This document shows, piece by piece, positions 30,057 through 38,299 of a stretch of DNA of 64,000 bases. The stretch is from Candidatus Sulfotelmatobacter sp. (GTDB taxonomy: Bacteria; Acidobacteriota; Terriglobia; Terriglobales; Acidobacteriaceae), in contig JASHOH010000136.1 in assembly GCA_030041215.1 (NCBI GenBank), forward strand, positions 214,230 through 278,229, read 5' to 3'. The notes beneath the pieces are model-generated. The model was not told the DNA's origin and did not search any database. It was given only the letters and a program-made list of their open reading frames with translations. Position 1 is the first letter of the stretch. Every line of letters begins with the position of its first letter. Both the position numbers and the translations under genes were made by a program.

Positions 30057-30193
30057 GTCGGTACATTTTCACGACGATGAGACTATTGTCAAGCGTGATG
30101 TTTACATAAATGTGCGCCTCTGCGCACGGAATCCGTAAAGAACAGTCGATGCCTTTCGGTTTCTTGTCAGTTGTTCGCGAAAGCGAGAGTCAT

Positions 30194-30209
30194 ATTGAGT
30201 ATACTTAAC
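30194..30209. promoter_or_regulatory. 16-bp dyad operator upstream of the extradiol dioxygenase operon
   Basis: ATTGAGTATACTTAAC matches the consensus of the other two sites at 14 of 16 positions, with symmetric changes at positions 4 and 13. It includes TATACT at 30200-30205, usable as a -10 box for the rightward dioxygenase-galBCD genes about 90 bp downstream. The 260-bp metF-dioxygenase gap shows no gene. Confidence 0.5.
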
Positions 30210-30294
30210 GCTCTGCGAGACTTGCCTCTCATGCTCCGGGGCAGGCAAGAGAACGGAAGCAAACATGGATGAGCCGCGCTGACAAAGGTGAATC

Positions 30295-31263
30295 GTGGAA
30301 AACGAGCCCATAATGGATCTCGCTCATCTCGGCCACTTGGAGCTTCTTACTTCCAAGCCGGAAGAGAGCCTGCGGTTTTTCGTGCAGGTTATGGGAATGA
30401 CCGAGAGCGGCCGGCAAGGCGACTCGGTGTACTTGCACGCCTATGACGATTATGAGCGGCATTCGCTGAAGCTGACGGCATCGAGACTCCCGGGGCTGGG
30501 CCATGTAGCTTATCGCGCCCGGAGTCCGCAAGCTCTCGAACGAAGAGTGGCGGCCCTCAAAGGATCGGGCTTCGACATCGGCTGGACGGATGGCGACTTA
30601 GCGCATGGCCCAGCGTTTCTCTGCCAGGACCCGGACGCACACAGAATCGAGCTTTATTATGAAACCCAGTGGTATCAGGCGCCGCCCGAGTTGCGGCCTG
30701 CGCTCAAGAACCAGGCGCAGAAATTTCCCGCGCGTGGCATCAACGTGCGCCGCCTCGACCACTGGAATGGGCTCGCGGCTGACGTCAAAGCCAACCGCGA
30801 GTTCTTCGAAAAATACCTGGGCTTTCGTTTGACCGAGCAAATTGTGATGGACGATGGCTCGGAAGCCGGCATGTGGATGACGTGCACGAACAAGAGCTAC
30901 GATTTCGCCTACACGCGCGACCACACCGGCGCCAAGGGACGCTTGCACCACATCACCTATGCAGTCAATAGTCGTGAAGAAGTTTTGCTTGCGGCGGATA
31001 TCTGCCTGGAAAATGGCGTTTACATTGAAACCGGTCCTCATAAACACGCAATCCAGCAAACCTTCTTCTTATACGTGTACGAGCCTGGAGGCAACCGAGT
31101 TGAGATTGCAAATGCTGGCGCGCGGCTCATTTTGGCGCCCGATTGGAAGCCAATCCGCTGGAGTGAAGCTGAAAGGAAAAAAGGACAAGCCTGGGGACTT
31201 AAGACGATCGAATCGTTCCACACCTATGGAACGCCTCCGGTGGAGGGACAAACAAAACCGTGA
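30295..31263 (+). CDS. type I (VOC) extradiol ring-cleavage dioxygenase, catechol 2,3-dioxygenase-like
   Basis: A 322-residue protein with two vicinal-oxygen-chelate modules (about 10-120 and 145-280). Iron ligands in the catalytic half are visible as the His in RRLDHWNGL, the His in LHHITYAV and the Glu in PGGNRVEIAN. Type I extradiol dioxygenases cleave catechols next to the diol. Three genes directly downstream encode the gallate-pathway hydratase, aldolase and tautomerase, so gallate, methylgallate or protocatechuate is the likely substrate. Known gallate and protocatechuate extradiol dioxygenases of that pathway belong to the unrelated LigB (type II) family. The start is GTG 30295 with AAGGTG just upstream; ATG 30313 is possible. 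Confidence 0.8.
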   Translation: MENEPIMDLAHLGHLELLTSKPEESLRFFVQVMGMTESGRQGDSVYLHAYDDYERHSLKLTASRLPGLGHVAYRARSPQALERRVAALKGSGFDIGWTDGDLAHGPAFLCQDPDAHRIELYYETQWYQAPPELRPALKNQAQKFPARGINVRRLDHWNGLAADVKANREFFEKYLGFRLTEQIVMDDGSEAGMWMTCTNKSYDFAYTRDHTGAKGRLHHITYAVNSREEVLLAADICLENGVYIETGPHKHAIQQTFFLYVYEPGGNRVEIANAGARLILAPDWKPIRWSEAERKKGQAWGLKTIESFHTYGTPPVEGQTKP

Positions 31264-31349
31264 TCGCTGTCATGTCGTTCTTGGGGCCAAGACGAGACTG
31301 CATAGTACGGAGCTAGGCAGGGGCAATCGCTTCCAGGACAAGTTAAACA

Positions 31350-32069
31350 ATGAATAGCACAAGAACTGCTCTCGTCCTGAGCGCCCATTCGGCGGATTTT
31401 GTGTGGCGCGCGGGCGGGGCGATCGCATTGTATGCCGGGCGCGGCTGGGAAGTGACGGTTGTTTGTCTGTCGTTCGGAGAGCGCGGCGAATCTGCGAAAC
31501 TTTGGCGCGAGCCGGGCATGACGATGGAGAAAGTCAAAAGCAACAGGAAAGATGAGGCGACACGCGCGGCAGAAATTCTCGGGGCTAAGGTGATTTTCTT
31601 TGATGTGGGCGATTATCCAATGAGAATTCCGGACAATATACTTTACGAACTGACTGCGCTTTACCGAAAGATCCGGCCGGAGTTTGTCCTCACCCACTCG
31701 CTGCGCGATCCGTACAATTTCGATCATCCGCTGGTTTCTCACGCCGCGCAGGAGGCGCGCATCGTGGCGCAGGCCCATGGGCACGAGCCGGGAACGCCGG
31801 TAATTGGCGCGCCGCCGATATTCCTGTTTGAGCCGCACCAGCCGGAACAGTGCGAATTTAAGCCGCAGGTGCTGCTTGATATTACCTCGGTATGGCCTAA
31901 GAAATATGAGGCCTTCAAAGCCATGAATGCCCAGGAGCATCTCTGGCATTACTACGAGCGGGTTGCGTTGCAGCGCGGAGTGCAGGCTTCGCGCAATTCC
32001 AACCGCTCCGTGAAATATGGAGAAGCCTATCAGCGCGTATTTCCGCAGGTCACGGAGGAGCTCACATGA
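31350..32069 (+). CDS. galB: PIG-L/LmbE family protein, 4-oxalomesaconate hydratase-like
   Basis: A 239-residue PIG-L fold zinc protein. The canonical metal motif AHPDD is changed to SAHSADF near the N-terminus. Later blocks are [14 protein letters not shown], the [23 protein letters not shown] stretch, and [24 protein letters not shown]. GalB of Pseudomonas belongs to this family and hydrates 4-oxalomesaconate in gallate catabolism. Its neighbours are the next two enzymes of that pathway, and its stop overlaps the aldolase start (ATGA). The family alone could also mean a deacetylase, so the assignment leans on context. Confidence 0.75.
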   Translation: MNSTRTALVLSAHSADFVWRAGGAIALYAGRGWEVTVVCLSFGERGESAKLWREPGMTMEKVKSNRKDEATRAAEILGAKVIFFDVGDYPMRIPDNILYELTALYRKIRPEFVLTHSLRDPYNFDHPLVSHAAQEARIVAQAHGHEPGTPVIGAPPIFLFEPHQPEQCEFKPQVLLDITSVWPKKYEAFKAMNAQEHLWHYYERVALQRGVQASRNSNRSVKYGEAYQRVFPQVTEELT

Positions 32070-32743
32070 ACGAACCTGTGGTCGTTCGCAACGTGGAGCA
32101 GCCGCCTGCCGAAGTCGTCGCCGCCCTAGAGAAATTCGGCGTGACCACGGTGCATGAAGCGCAAGGACGTTGCGGCTTACTCGCCTCCTACATGCGCCCA
32201 ATTTTTCCCGGCGCCACCATAGCCGGCCCCGCTGTGACCGTGTCGCTTCCTCCCGGTGACAACCTCATGATCCACGTGGCCGTCGAAGTGTGCTGCGCAG
32301 GAAATATTCTCGTTGTGGCTCCGACTTCGCCCTGTACCGACGGCTATTTCGGCGAGCTACTCGCGACCTCGTTGCGTGCTCACGGCGTGCAGGGACTCGT
32401 GATTGACGCGGGCTGTCGCGACATTCGCCCTCTGACGGAAATGAAATTTCCTGTCTGGAGCCGCGCCATCAGTTCGCAGGGGACCGTCAAGAGCACGCTG
32501 GGGTCGGTCAACATTCCGGTCGTATGTGCTGGCGCACTGGTTGAAGCTGGCGATGTGATTGTCGCCGACGATGACGGAGTCGTCGTAGTGAGGCGGACGG
32601 TCGCGCGCGAAGTAGCGGCGGCCGCGGAACAGCGGGTTCGCAAAGAAGACGCGACCCGCGAGCGGTTGGCGCGTGGCGAACTCGGGCTTGACATCTACGG
32701 CTTGCGCAAGAAAATCGCCGAACTCGGACTTAAGTACATCTGA
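32066..32743 (+). CDS. galC: 4-carboxy-4-hydroxy-2-oxoadipate aldolase (RraA-like fold)
   Basis: This 225-residue protein matches the class II pyruvate aldolases HMG/CHA aldolase (LigK, ProA, GalC). It shows [14 protein letters not shown], the active-site segment [15 protein letters not shown], and [25 protein letters not shown]. It would split 4-carboxy-4-hydroxy-2-oxoadipate into pyruvate and oxaloacetate, the last step of the extradiol protocatechuate/gallate branch. It overlaps galB by four bases and is followed 14 bp later by the tautomerase gene. RraA itself (RNase E inhibitor) shares the fold, but the context and CHA-aldolase motifs argue against it. Confidence 0.85.
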   Translation: MNEPVVVRNVEQPPAEVVAALEKFGVTTVHEAQGRCGLLASYMRPIFPGATIAGPAVTVSLPPGDNLMIHVAVEVCCAGNILVVAPTSPCTDGYFGELLATSLRAHGVQGLVIDAGCRDIRPLTEMKFPVWSRAISSQGTVKSTLGSVNIPVVCAGALVEAGDVIVADDDGVVVVRRTVAREVAAAAEQRVRKEDATRERLARGELGLDIYGLRKKIAELGLKYI

Positions 32744-32757
32744 AAGCTTTTGCCGCA

Positions 32758-33894
32758 ATGTCGGGAAGCTCGCAAACTGCCATCCCTTGTACGCTGATGC
32801 GCGGCGGCACGTCGAAAGGGCCTTTCTTCTTGGCCAGCGATCTGCCCGGCGACATCCAGACACGGGACCGCGTGTTATTGGCTGCCATGGGATCTCCCGA
32901 CCCCAGGCAAATCGATGGCGTCGGCGGCGCCGATCCTCTGACCAGCAAAGTCGCCATCGTATCCCGTTCTTCGCGCCCGGGAATCGATGTCGATTATCTC
33001 TTTGCTCAGGTCTCTGTGGAGCAGCCGCTCGTAGACGTCACTCCAACCTGCGGAAACATGCTGGCCGGTGTCGGCCCCTTCGCGATTGAACGCGGCCTCG
33101 TTCGTGCGAAAGACCCAATCACGCCAGTCACAATTTATTTGGTAAACACTGGAACTGTGGCTGTCGCCCACGTCCCCACTCCAGGCGGCGAAGTAACGTA
33201 TTCTGGGGAGACATCGATTGCCGGGGTCCCGGGTACGGCGGCCGCAATCCGCATCGACTTCCGCGATACCGCCGGTTCAGTTTGTTGCGCTCTGCTTCCA
33301 ACCGGTAACGCGCTCGATCAGCTCGACGGTATCGACGCAACGCTGATCGACAACGGCATGCCTATGGTTGTGCTGCGCGCTTCGGATTTCGGGAAATCCG
33401 GATACGAAACCCCTGCCGACCTGAACTCCGATCAGGAGCTCAAAGCCCGTCTGGAAGCGATCCGCATTCTGGCGGGCGAGCGCATGGGCCTAGGTGACGT
33501 GCGCTCGAAGGTGGTTCCGAAGATGACCCTGATCGCGCCGCCGCAATCTGGCGGGCACGTTATGACGCGCACTTTCATTCCGCACAAATGTCACTCAGCT
33601 ATCGGAGTTTTAATGGCAGTAACGATAGGCACGGCCTGCATCCTTCCCGGCTCGGTCGCCCGCGGCATCGTGAAGTCGCACGACGGTCCAGTGCAACGGC
33701 TTTCGATTGAGCATCCCAGCGGCGAATTTTCCGTTGAGTTCCAAGTGGAGCACAGTGGTGGCCGGGTGAAAGTCGTCCGCTCGAGCCTGATTCGAACAGC
33801 TCGCGCGCTTTTTCGGGGCGAGCTGCTGGTGCCGGCAAGCGTTTGGGACGGAAAGAATTCCCTCTCAGCCGCAGTTGTTCCCCAAACCACGTAA
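32758..33894 (+). CDS. galD: 4-oxalomesaconate tautomerase, PrpF family
   Basis: This 378-residue protein has the PrpF/DapF-like fold: IPCTLMRGGTSKGPFF (catalytic-region start), GVGGADPLTSKVAIV, PTCGNMLAGVGPFAIE with the active Cys, and KCHSAIGVLMAVTIGTACILPGS. GalD converts the keto and enol forms of 4-oxalomesaconate so that GalB can hydrate it. It is the last gene of the four-gene plus-strand set that starts with the extradiol dioxygenase. Aconitate isomerase (PrpF in the 2-methylcitrate cycle) is an alternative in the same family, but no prpC or prpD lies nearby. Confidence 0.85.
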   Translation: MSGSSQTAIPCTLMRGGTSKGPFFLASDLPGDIQTRDRVLLAAMGSPDPRQIDGVGGADPLTSKVAIVSRSSRPGIDVDYLFAQVSVEQPLVDVTPTCGNMLAGVGPFAIERGLVRAKDPITPVTIYLVNTGTVAVAHVPTPGGEVTYSGETSIAGVPGTAAAIRIDFRDTAGSVCCALLPTGNALDQLDGIDATLIDNGMPMVVLRASDFGKSGYETPADLNSDQELKARLEAIRILAGERMGLGDVRSKVVPKMTLIAPPQSGGHVMTRTFIPHKCHSAIGVLMAVTIGTACILPGSVARGIVKSHDGPVQRLSIEHPSGEFSVEFQVEHSGGRVKVVRSSLIRTARALFRGELLVPASVWDGKNSLSAAVVPQTT

Positions 33895-34130
33895 CATGCA
33901 AAGCACCAAATGTTGGCATTGAACCTATGATGGCGCTGGCGACGGCTCAACGCCAGGGCAACTCGTCAGTGAGATGGCCAAACGAAGACTTGCGCTTGAT
34001 TCCGCCGCGCGGTTCTCCTGGCGTTCTCTGAGTGATGCGGTGGTCCGCCCGCGGCGCCGCTCCGGGTGAGGCAAGCGAATCTCGCGACTGCGAGTGGTGG
34101 CTCGCCTTCCTGTGTTCGGAAATTTTGTAT

Positions 34131-34895
34131 TTAACGGTCCAGAGCGGAAAGTTCTGAAGTTCCAGCCGGCGATCGTGAACTCACGCGCAGATTGATGCTT
34201 ACCTTTGCCCCATGCGCGTGCTCGACCATCAGGGCGGCTACTCGGGCACTTTCACCATTTTCCAACGCCTGAACGATGGTGTGATGCTGGCGGTGCGAAT
34301 AGAGCAAGTGGTCGTACATGCGGGGAAGGTCAATTTTGTCGAATGCTATGGCATGCGCCGCCGCAAACGGAATTCGCCCGTTGCGCTCCAGCGCCGCGGC
34401 GACCACTTTGCTGCCCGATCCCTCAACGATCAGCGAATGGAATTGCCGATTCATGTCGCCGTATCGCGCTTCGTCCGCCGAAACCAGGTGCCCTCTGGCA
34501 AAGATCTCATCCCCTTCACGGAGACACTCATGCAGAGAGTGAATAAGGCGACGGGACGGCCCTTGTTCCGCCAACATCCGAGCGGCCAGGCCCTCGAGCA
34601 CGCCGCGGACATCAATCGCATCCATGATTTCCTGCGGCGTAAATGCCCTCACGACAAAACCCCGAGTATCAAGCTGAGTCAGTATGCCTTCCTGCGCGAG
34701 GATAGGCAGAGCTTCACGCACCGGGGTCCGGGAAACTCCGAGCTTGGCCGCAAGTTCGACCTCTCTCACTCGCTCGCCCGGAGGCAGTTCTCCGTGCAGG
34801 ATCATTTCGCGTATTCTTACGATGACACGTGAGTTTTTGCCCGCCATTTGTATGCAAATTGGACGCGCCTGTAATTTGAGGCCAAATCCGTGCAC
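34131..34895 (-). CDS. GntR-family (FCD/VanR-like) transcriptional regulator
   Basis: A protein of up to 254 residues. The winged-helix domain reads IREMILHGELPPGERVREVELAAKLGVSRTPVREAL. An FCD ligand domain follows, with its metal-binding His residues in MNRQFHSLI, HRQHHTIV and EHAHGAK. FCD regulators bind carboxylic acids; VanR of vanillate pathways belongs here. It is divergent from the second O-demethylase gene, so control by vanillate or syringate is plausible. The longest frame starts at 34895. ATG at 34847 (MAGKNSRV) is a likelier N-terminus just before the DNA-binding domain, but lacks a clear SD. Confidence 0.85.
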   Translation of the reverse strand: MHGFGLKLQARPICIQMAGKNSRVIVRIREMILHGELPPGERVREVELAAKLGVSRTPVREALPILAQEGILTQLDTRGFVVRAFTPQEIMDAIDVRGVLEGLAARMLAEQGPSRRLIHSLHECLREGDEIFARGHLVSADEARYGDMNRQFHSLIVEGSGSKVVAAALERNGRIPFAAAHAIAFDKIDLPRMYDHLLYSHRQHHTIVQALENGESARVAALMVEHAHGAKVSINLRVSSRSPAGTSELSALDR

Positions 34896-35106
34896 ATTCT
34901 ACTACGCCGGCTCTAGGTTTCCAGTAAGAAACCGCCTAACGAATGCATACAACATTATGCAAACTCCTGTGAATCACAGTGGAGATCAAAAGCTCCGCGA
35001 TACCGGCATAAGAACTGACAAACCGTTAAAGACCAATGGCAGAGCTCTTTTCCCTTAAAATTAGGGATTGCCAGCGTCGCAGCCGCCCGGGCTTGACTGT
35101 ATACAT
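34846..35106. promoter_or_regulatory. control region between GntR gene and second O-demethylase, with TGTATAC/TGCATA dyads
   Basis: Three dyad elements stand here. ATTTGTATGCAAAT (34846-34859) is a near-palindrome at the putative gntR start. TGCATA-N6-TATGCA (34944-34961) is perfect. CTGTATACAT (35097-35106) overlaps TTGACT (35093-35098), a good -35 box for the rightward gene. The last one is identical, in reverse, to the ten bases upstream of the large receptor gene (16280-16289). The sites fit a GntR-FCD repressor controlling itself and the demethylase. CTGTGAATCACAG (34966-34978) is a further small dyad. Confidence 0.5.
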
Positions 35107-35205
35107 ATCATTCATTAAGAATGCAACAGTTCCAGAACGCGTATGCATCTTCCGCCTGCTGGAAATGCAGCAGGGAGTGCGACATACGGGAACAGAGTCG
35201 CGATC

Positions 35206-36612
35206 ATGACAGCGCCGACGCAGTATAAAAGTCTGCAAGATCTCCTCCAGGAAGCCGGGAACCCGGTGACCTTGCTGCGTAATTCCCAGACAGGGCCGTA
35301 CGTTTATCCCGTAGTCCCAAGCGAATTCTCGAATTGGAGAGATGAGCAGATCGCCTGGCAACAAACCTGTGTTCTGTACAACCAGTCCTATCACATGACC
35401 GATATGTACCTGCGCGGCCCCGATGCCTTGAGGCTGCTCTCAGGGTTGGGCGTGAACAGCTTCAAGGGCTTCGAACCAAATAAAGCGAAGCAGTTCGTTG
35501 CATGCAACTACGACGGATATGTTATCGGCGATGTCATTTTGTTCTACCTCGAAAAGGAGCTGTTCAACATTGTTGGACGCCCATCTGTCCACAACTGGGT
35601 TCAGTACCATGCCGAGACCGGCCACTATGATGTGCAACTCGAACGCGACGAGAGGTCGGTCGCCAGGCCGGGGCCAATCGTGCGAAAGGCTTACCGCTAC
35701 CAGGTTCAGGGCCCAAACGCGATGAAGGTCATCGAAAAGGTGACGGGCAAGCCTGCGCCTGAGGTCAAATTCTTCCACATGACTACTATTTCGATTGCCG
35801 GGCACAAGGTCCGCGCCTTGCGTCATGGAATGGCAGGGCAACCTGGCCTGGAATTGTTTGGTCCTTGGAATGAAGGCGAAGAAGTCAAAGCGGCAATCGT
35901 TGAATCTGGAAAAGAATTCGGTCTGCGGCAGGTTGGGGCGAGAGCTTACTCATCCAACACGCTGGAATCCGGGTGGATACCCTCCCCAATGCCGGCGATC
36001 TATTCCGGCGAAAAGATGAAACCATATCGGCAATGGCTACCGGCAAATGGTTATGAGGCGATGGCCTCGCTCGGGGGCAGCTTCTACTCCGACAAGATCG
36101 AGGACTATTACCTCACACCCTACGATCTTGGATATGGACCTATCATCAAGTTCGATCATGACTTCATTGGACGAGAAGCGCTGGAAAAAATCTCACGCCA
36201 ACCACATCGGAAAAAAGTAACGCTGGCGCTCGATAGCGTGGACGTCACCCACGCCATCAGCACAGTGTTTGAAAAGAAAAACCGGGCAAAGTACTTCGAC
36301 TTCCCCTCCGCGGTGTACTGCACCCTGCCTTACGACAAGGTGATGCTCGACGGAAAAATTATCGGAATCTCGACCTGGTGCGGTTACAGCGCCAACGAAG
36401 GCAAGATGCTCACATTAGCCATGGTGGATAAGCAACACAGTGATCCTGGCACCGAAGTTATGTTTGTCTGGGGGGAAGAAGCAGGCGGTTCGTTGAAACC
36501 TACGGTTGAGCGCCATGTGCAGACCGAAATTCGCGCAATCGTCAGCCCTGCACCTTATTCCGAAGTTGCCCGCACTTCCTATGCGGAAGGCTGGCGTACC
36601 GTTCAGAGGTGA
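35206..36612 (+). CDS. second tetrahydrofolate-dependent aryl O-demethylase, LigM/DesA-like
   Basis: A 468-residue GcvT-fold protein sharing its blocks with the copy at 27756 ([65 protein letters not shown]). The N-terminal substrate-binding third differs in several places (VLYNQSYHMTDMY against [13 protein letters not shown]). The two may therefore divide vanillate-type and syringate-type substrates, as LigM and DesA do in sphingomonads (inference). ATG at 35206 is chosen; 21 more codons are open upstream but would extend through the control region. It is controlled separately from the first copy, next to a GntR gene, and is followed by an alpha/beta hydrolase gene. Confidence 0.82.
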   Translation: MTAPTQYKSLQDLLQEAGNPVTLLRNSQTGPYVYPVVPSEFSNWRDEQIAWQQTCVLYNQSYHMTDMYLRGPDALRLLSGLGVNSFKGFEPNKAKQFVACNYDGYVIGDVILFYLEKELFNIVGRPSVHNWVQYHAETGHYDVQLERDERSVARPGPIVRKAYRYQVQGPNAMKVIEKVTGKPAPEVKFFHMTTISIAGHKVRALRHGMAGQPGLELFGPWNEGEEVKAAIVESGKEFGLRQVGARAYSSNTLESGWIPSPMPAIYSGEKMKPYRQWLPANGYEAMASLGGSFYSDKIEDYYLTPYDLGYGPIIKFDHDFIGREALEKISRQPHRKKVTLALDSVDVTHAISTVFEKKNRAKYFDFPSAVYCTLPYDKVMLDGKIIGISTWCGYSANEGKMLTLAMVDKQHSDPGTEVMFVWGEEAGGSLKPTVERHVQTEIRAIVSPAPYSEVARTSYAEGWRTVQR

Positions 36613-36667
36613 ATGGCTGTTTTTCCTCTGTCAGCTCGGGCAACGCCAGTCCATTCAGCAGAGGTGA

Positions 36668-37390
36668 ATGATGTCAACCTATGTTCTGGTCCATGGCGCG
36701 TGGCGAGGCGGTTGGATCTGGAAGCGAGTCCGCAGGGAGCTGCAGGCGCACGGCCATGAAGTTTTCACGCCCGCATTGACCGGTGTTGGCGAACGCAGCC
36801 ATCTCCTGACTCCACAGGTCAATCTTGAGACGCACATCTCTGATGTCACGAACCTCATTCGGTGGGAAGAACTAACCGACGTCGTATTGTGCGGCCACTC
36901 CTACGGCGGATGCGTCGTGACCGGCGTGGCTGACCGCATTCCAGAAAAAATTAGCGCGCTGGTCTACGTCGACGCATTTGTTCCGGAGGATGGCCAGAGC
37001 CTTCATGACACTCTTCCGCCGGAAGCTCGTAACGAGCAGATCGAGGCAGCGAGAGAAGTTGGAAACGGTTGGAAGACGCCCCCGATTCCCCCCGACGTAT
37101 TCAATGTCAATGCCCGCGATCGCGATTGGTTAGACCGGCAGTCGACGCTGCATCCCTTAGCGTGCTTTCAACAGCCCGTTCGCCTTACGGGAGCGATCAA
37201 CCGGATCGCAGATATCACCTATATGTTGGCGACCGACTGGAGCCCCTCGCCCTTTCCGCAGTTTTACGACAAGGCGAAAGCCAAGGGATGGAAGACGCTC
37301 ACCGTGCCGTCCGGTCACGATGTAATGCTGGATCGGCCGGAAGAGCTCACCCAGGAACTGCTGGCGATCTCCTCGCGCAGCGCTCGGTGA
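36668..37390 (+). CDS. alpha/beta hydrolase (esterase-like)
   Basis: This 240-residue enzyme of the plant-esterase-like alpha/beta hydrolase group starts YVLVHGAWRGGWIW (oxyanion region). It has the nucleophile elbow GHSYGG and the catalytic His in VPSGHDVML, with an Asp in the DAFVPEDGQS or ATDWSPSPF region. Such small hydrolases cleave esters, for instance methyl or cinnamoyl esters. It lies 55 bp behind the second O-demethylase and is probably co-transcribed with it. Two ATGs in tandem follow AGAGGTGA. A role in freeing aromatic acids from esters is an inference. Confidence 0.75.
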   Translation: MMSTYVLVHGAWRGGWIWKRVRRELQAHGHEVFTPALTGVGERSHLLTPQVNLETHISDVTNLIRWEELTDVVLCGHSYGGCVVTGVADRIPEKISALVYVDAFVPEDGQSLHDTLPPEARNEQIEAAREVGNGWKTPPIPPDVFNVNARDRDWLDRQSTLHPLACFQQPVRLTGAINRIADITYMLATDWSPSPFPQFYDKAKAKGWKTLTVPSGHDVMLDRPEELTQELLAISSRSAR

Positions 37391-37450
37391 GGGCAGTAGC
37401 CGCAACCGGCGCATTGGCTTTCAAGAAGAAACTTCCATGAATGGCCATGC

Positions 37451-38299
37451 TCACGCCTCCAGCCCGAATAAGCGCATCGCATTTTCCTTCAGGATAAGCG
37501 GGCGTACTTCATCGCGGATAGCGATCTTCTGGAAATCGGCCAGCCATCGATCGGGCGCAATCAAAGGGTAATCAGAGCCGAACAACACCTTGTGCTTGAG
37601 GAGGGTGTTCGCATACTGCACAAGGTTTGCCGGGAAATATTTTGGCGACCACCCGGAAAGATCAATGTACACCTGCGGCTTGTGCAGACACACGGAGAGC
37701 GCTTCATCCTGCCAGGGGAATGACGGGTGCGCCATGATGATTGGCATGTCTGGGAAGTCCACCGCCACATCGTCAATATCCATCGGATTGCCATACTTCA
37801 AGTGAACCCCGCCGCCCCCGCGCTGGCCTGTGCCGATTCCGCTGTGGCCGGTATGAAAAATCACTGGCAATTTCGCTTCGTTGATGACTTCGTAAAAGGG
37901 ATATGCCAACTTGTCATTGGGATGAAACTGTTGCACCGGAGGATGAAGCTTGAAACCGCGAATGCCTCCTGCCGCGATGAGCCGCTTCGCCTCTTCCACC
38001 GCCGCCTTGCCGCGCATAGGATCTATACTGGCGAAAGCGAACATGATATCGGAGTTTTCGGCCGCGAAGGCTGCGACCTGGTCGTTCGGAATGGGTGTGC
38101 GTCCAGTGAGTCGCTCGTCCACGCTGAAAATCACACAGCCGATTTTGCGCGAGCGGTAGTATTCGGCCAGCGCGTAGCGGTCATGGTTCACGCCGGAATC
38201 GCCAAAGTATTTCTTGACGGCTTGGTTAGCGGTATTGTTGCCTTCGTCACTTTCAAGGTGAACGTGCACGTCAATGGCGACCAAGTCGCGAGCGTTCAT
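37451..38299 (-). CDS. amidohydrolase-family hydrolase, CouO-like (4-hydroxyphenyl-beta-ketoacyl-CoA hydrolase candidate)
   Basis: This 282-residue TIM-barrel protein starts AIDVHVHLES (HxH metal motif). It continues DALAEYYRSRK-like as YALAEYYRSRKIGCVIFSVDE, GIRGFKLHPPVQQFHPND, IFHTGHSGIGTGQRGGGG, IIMAHPSFPWQDEA and the C-terminal FGSDYPLIAPDRWLADF. The pattern resembles actinobacterial proteins named 4-hydroxyphenyl-beta-ketoacyl-CoA hydrolase, which cut aroyl-acetyl-CoA to benzoate plus acetyl-CoA. That reaction would finish both the cinnamate beta-oxidation and aryl-ketone carboxylation routes here. The start ATG overlaps the pcaL stop (ATGA), with GAGG upstream; the frame extends 98 codons into pcaL without meaning. 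Confidence 0.75.
   Translation of the reverse strand: MNARDLVAIDVHVHLESDEGNNTANQAVKKYFGDSGVNHDRYALAEYYRSRKIGCVIFSVDERLTGRTPIPNDQVAAFAAENSDIMFAFASIDPMRGKAAVEEAKRLIAAGGIRGFKLHPPVQQFHPNDKLAYPFYEVINEAKLPVIFHTGHSGIGTGQRGGGGVHLKYGNPMDIDDVAVDFPDMPIIMAHPSFPWQDEALSVCLHKPQVYIDLSGWSPKYFPANLVQYANTLLKHKVLFGSDYPLIAPDRWLADFQKIAIRDEVRPLILKENAMRLFGLEA

Noticed and set aside
32066..32743. RNase E inhibitor RraA
   Set aside because: Same fold, but it is coupled to galB and galD and matches the CHA-aldolase pattern around AGCRDIRPL.
34966..34978. CTGTGAATCACAG as a CRP/FNR site
   Set aside because: The spacing of the half sites is 3 nt rather than the 4-6 nt of CRP/FNR boxes; kept only as an unassigned dyad.
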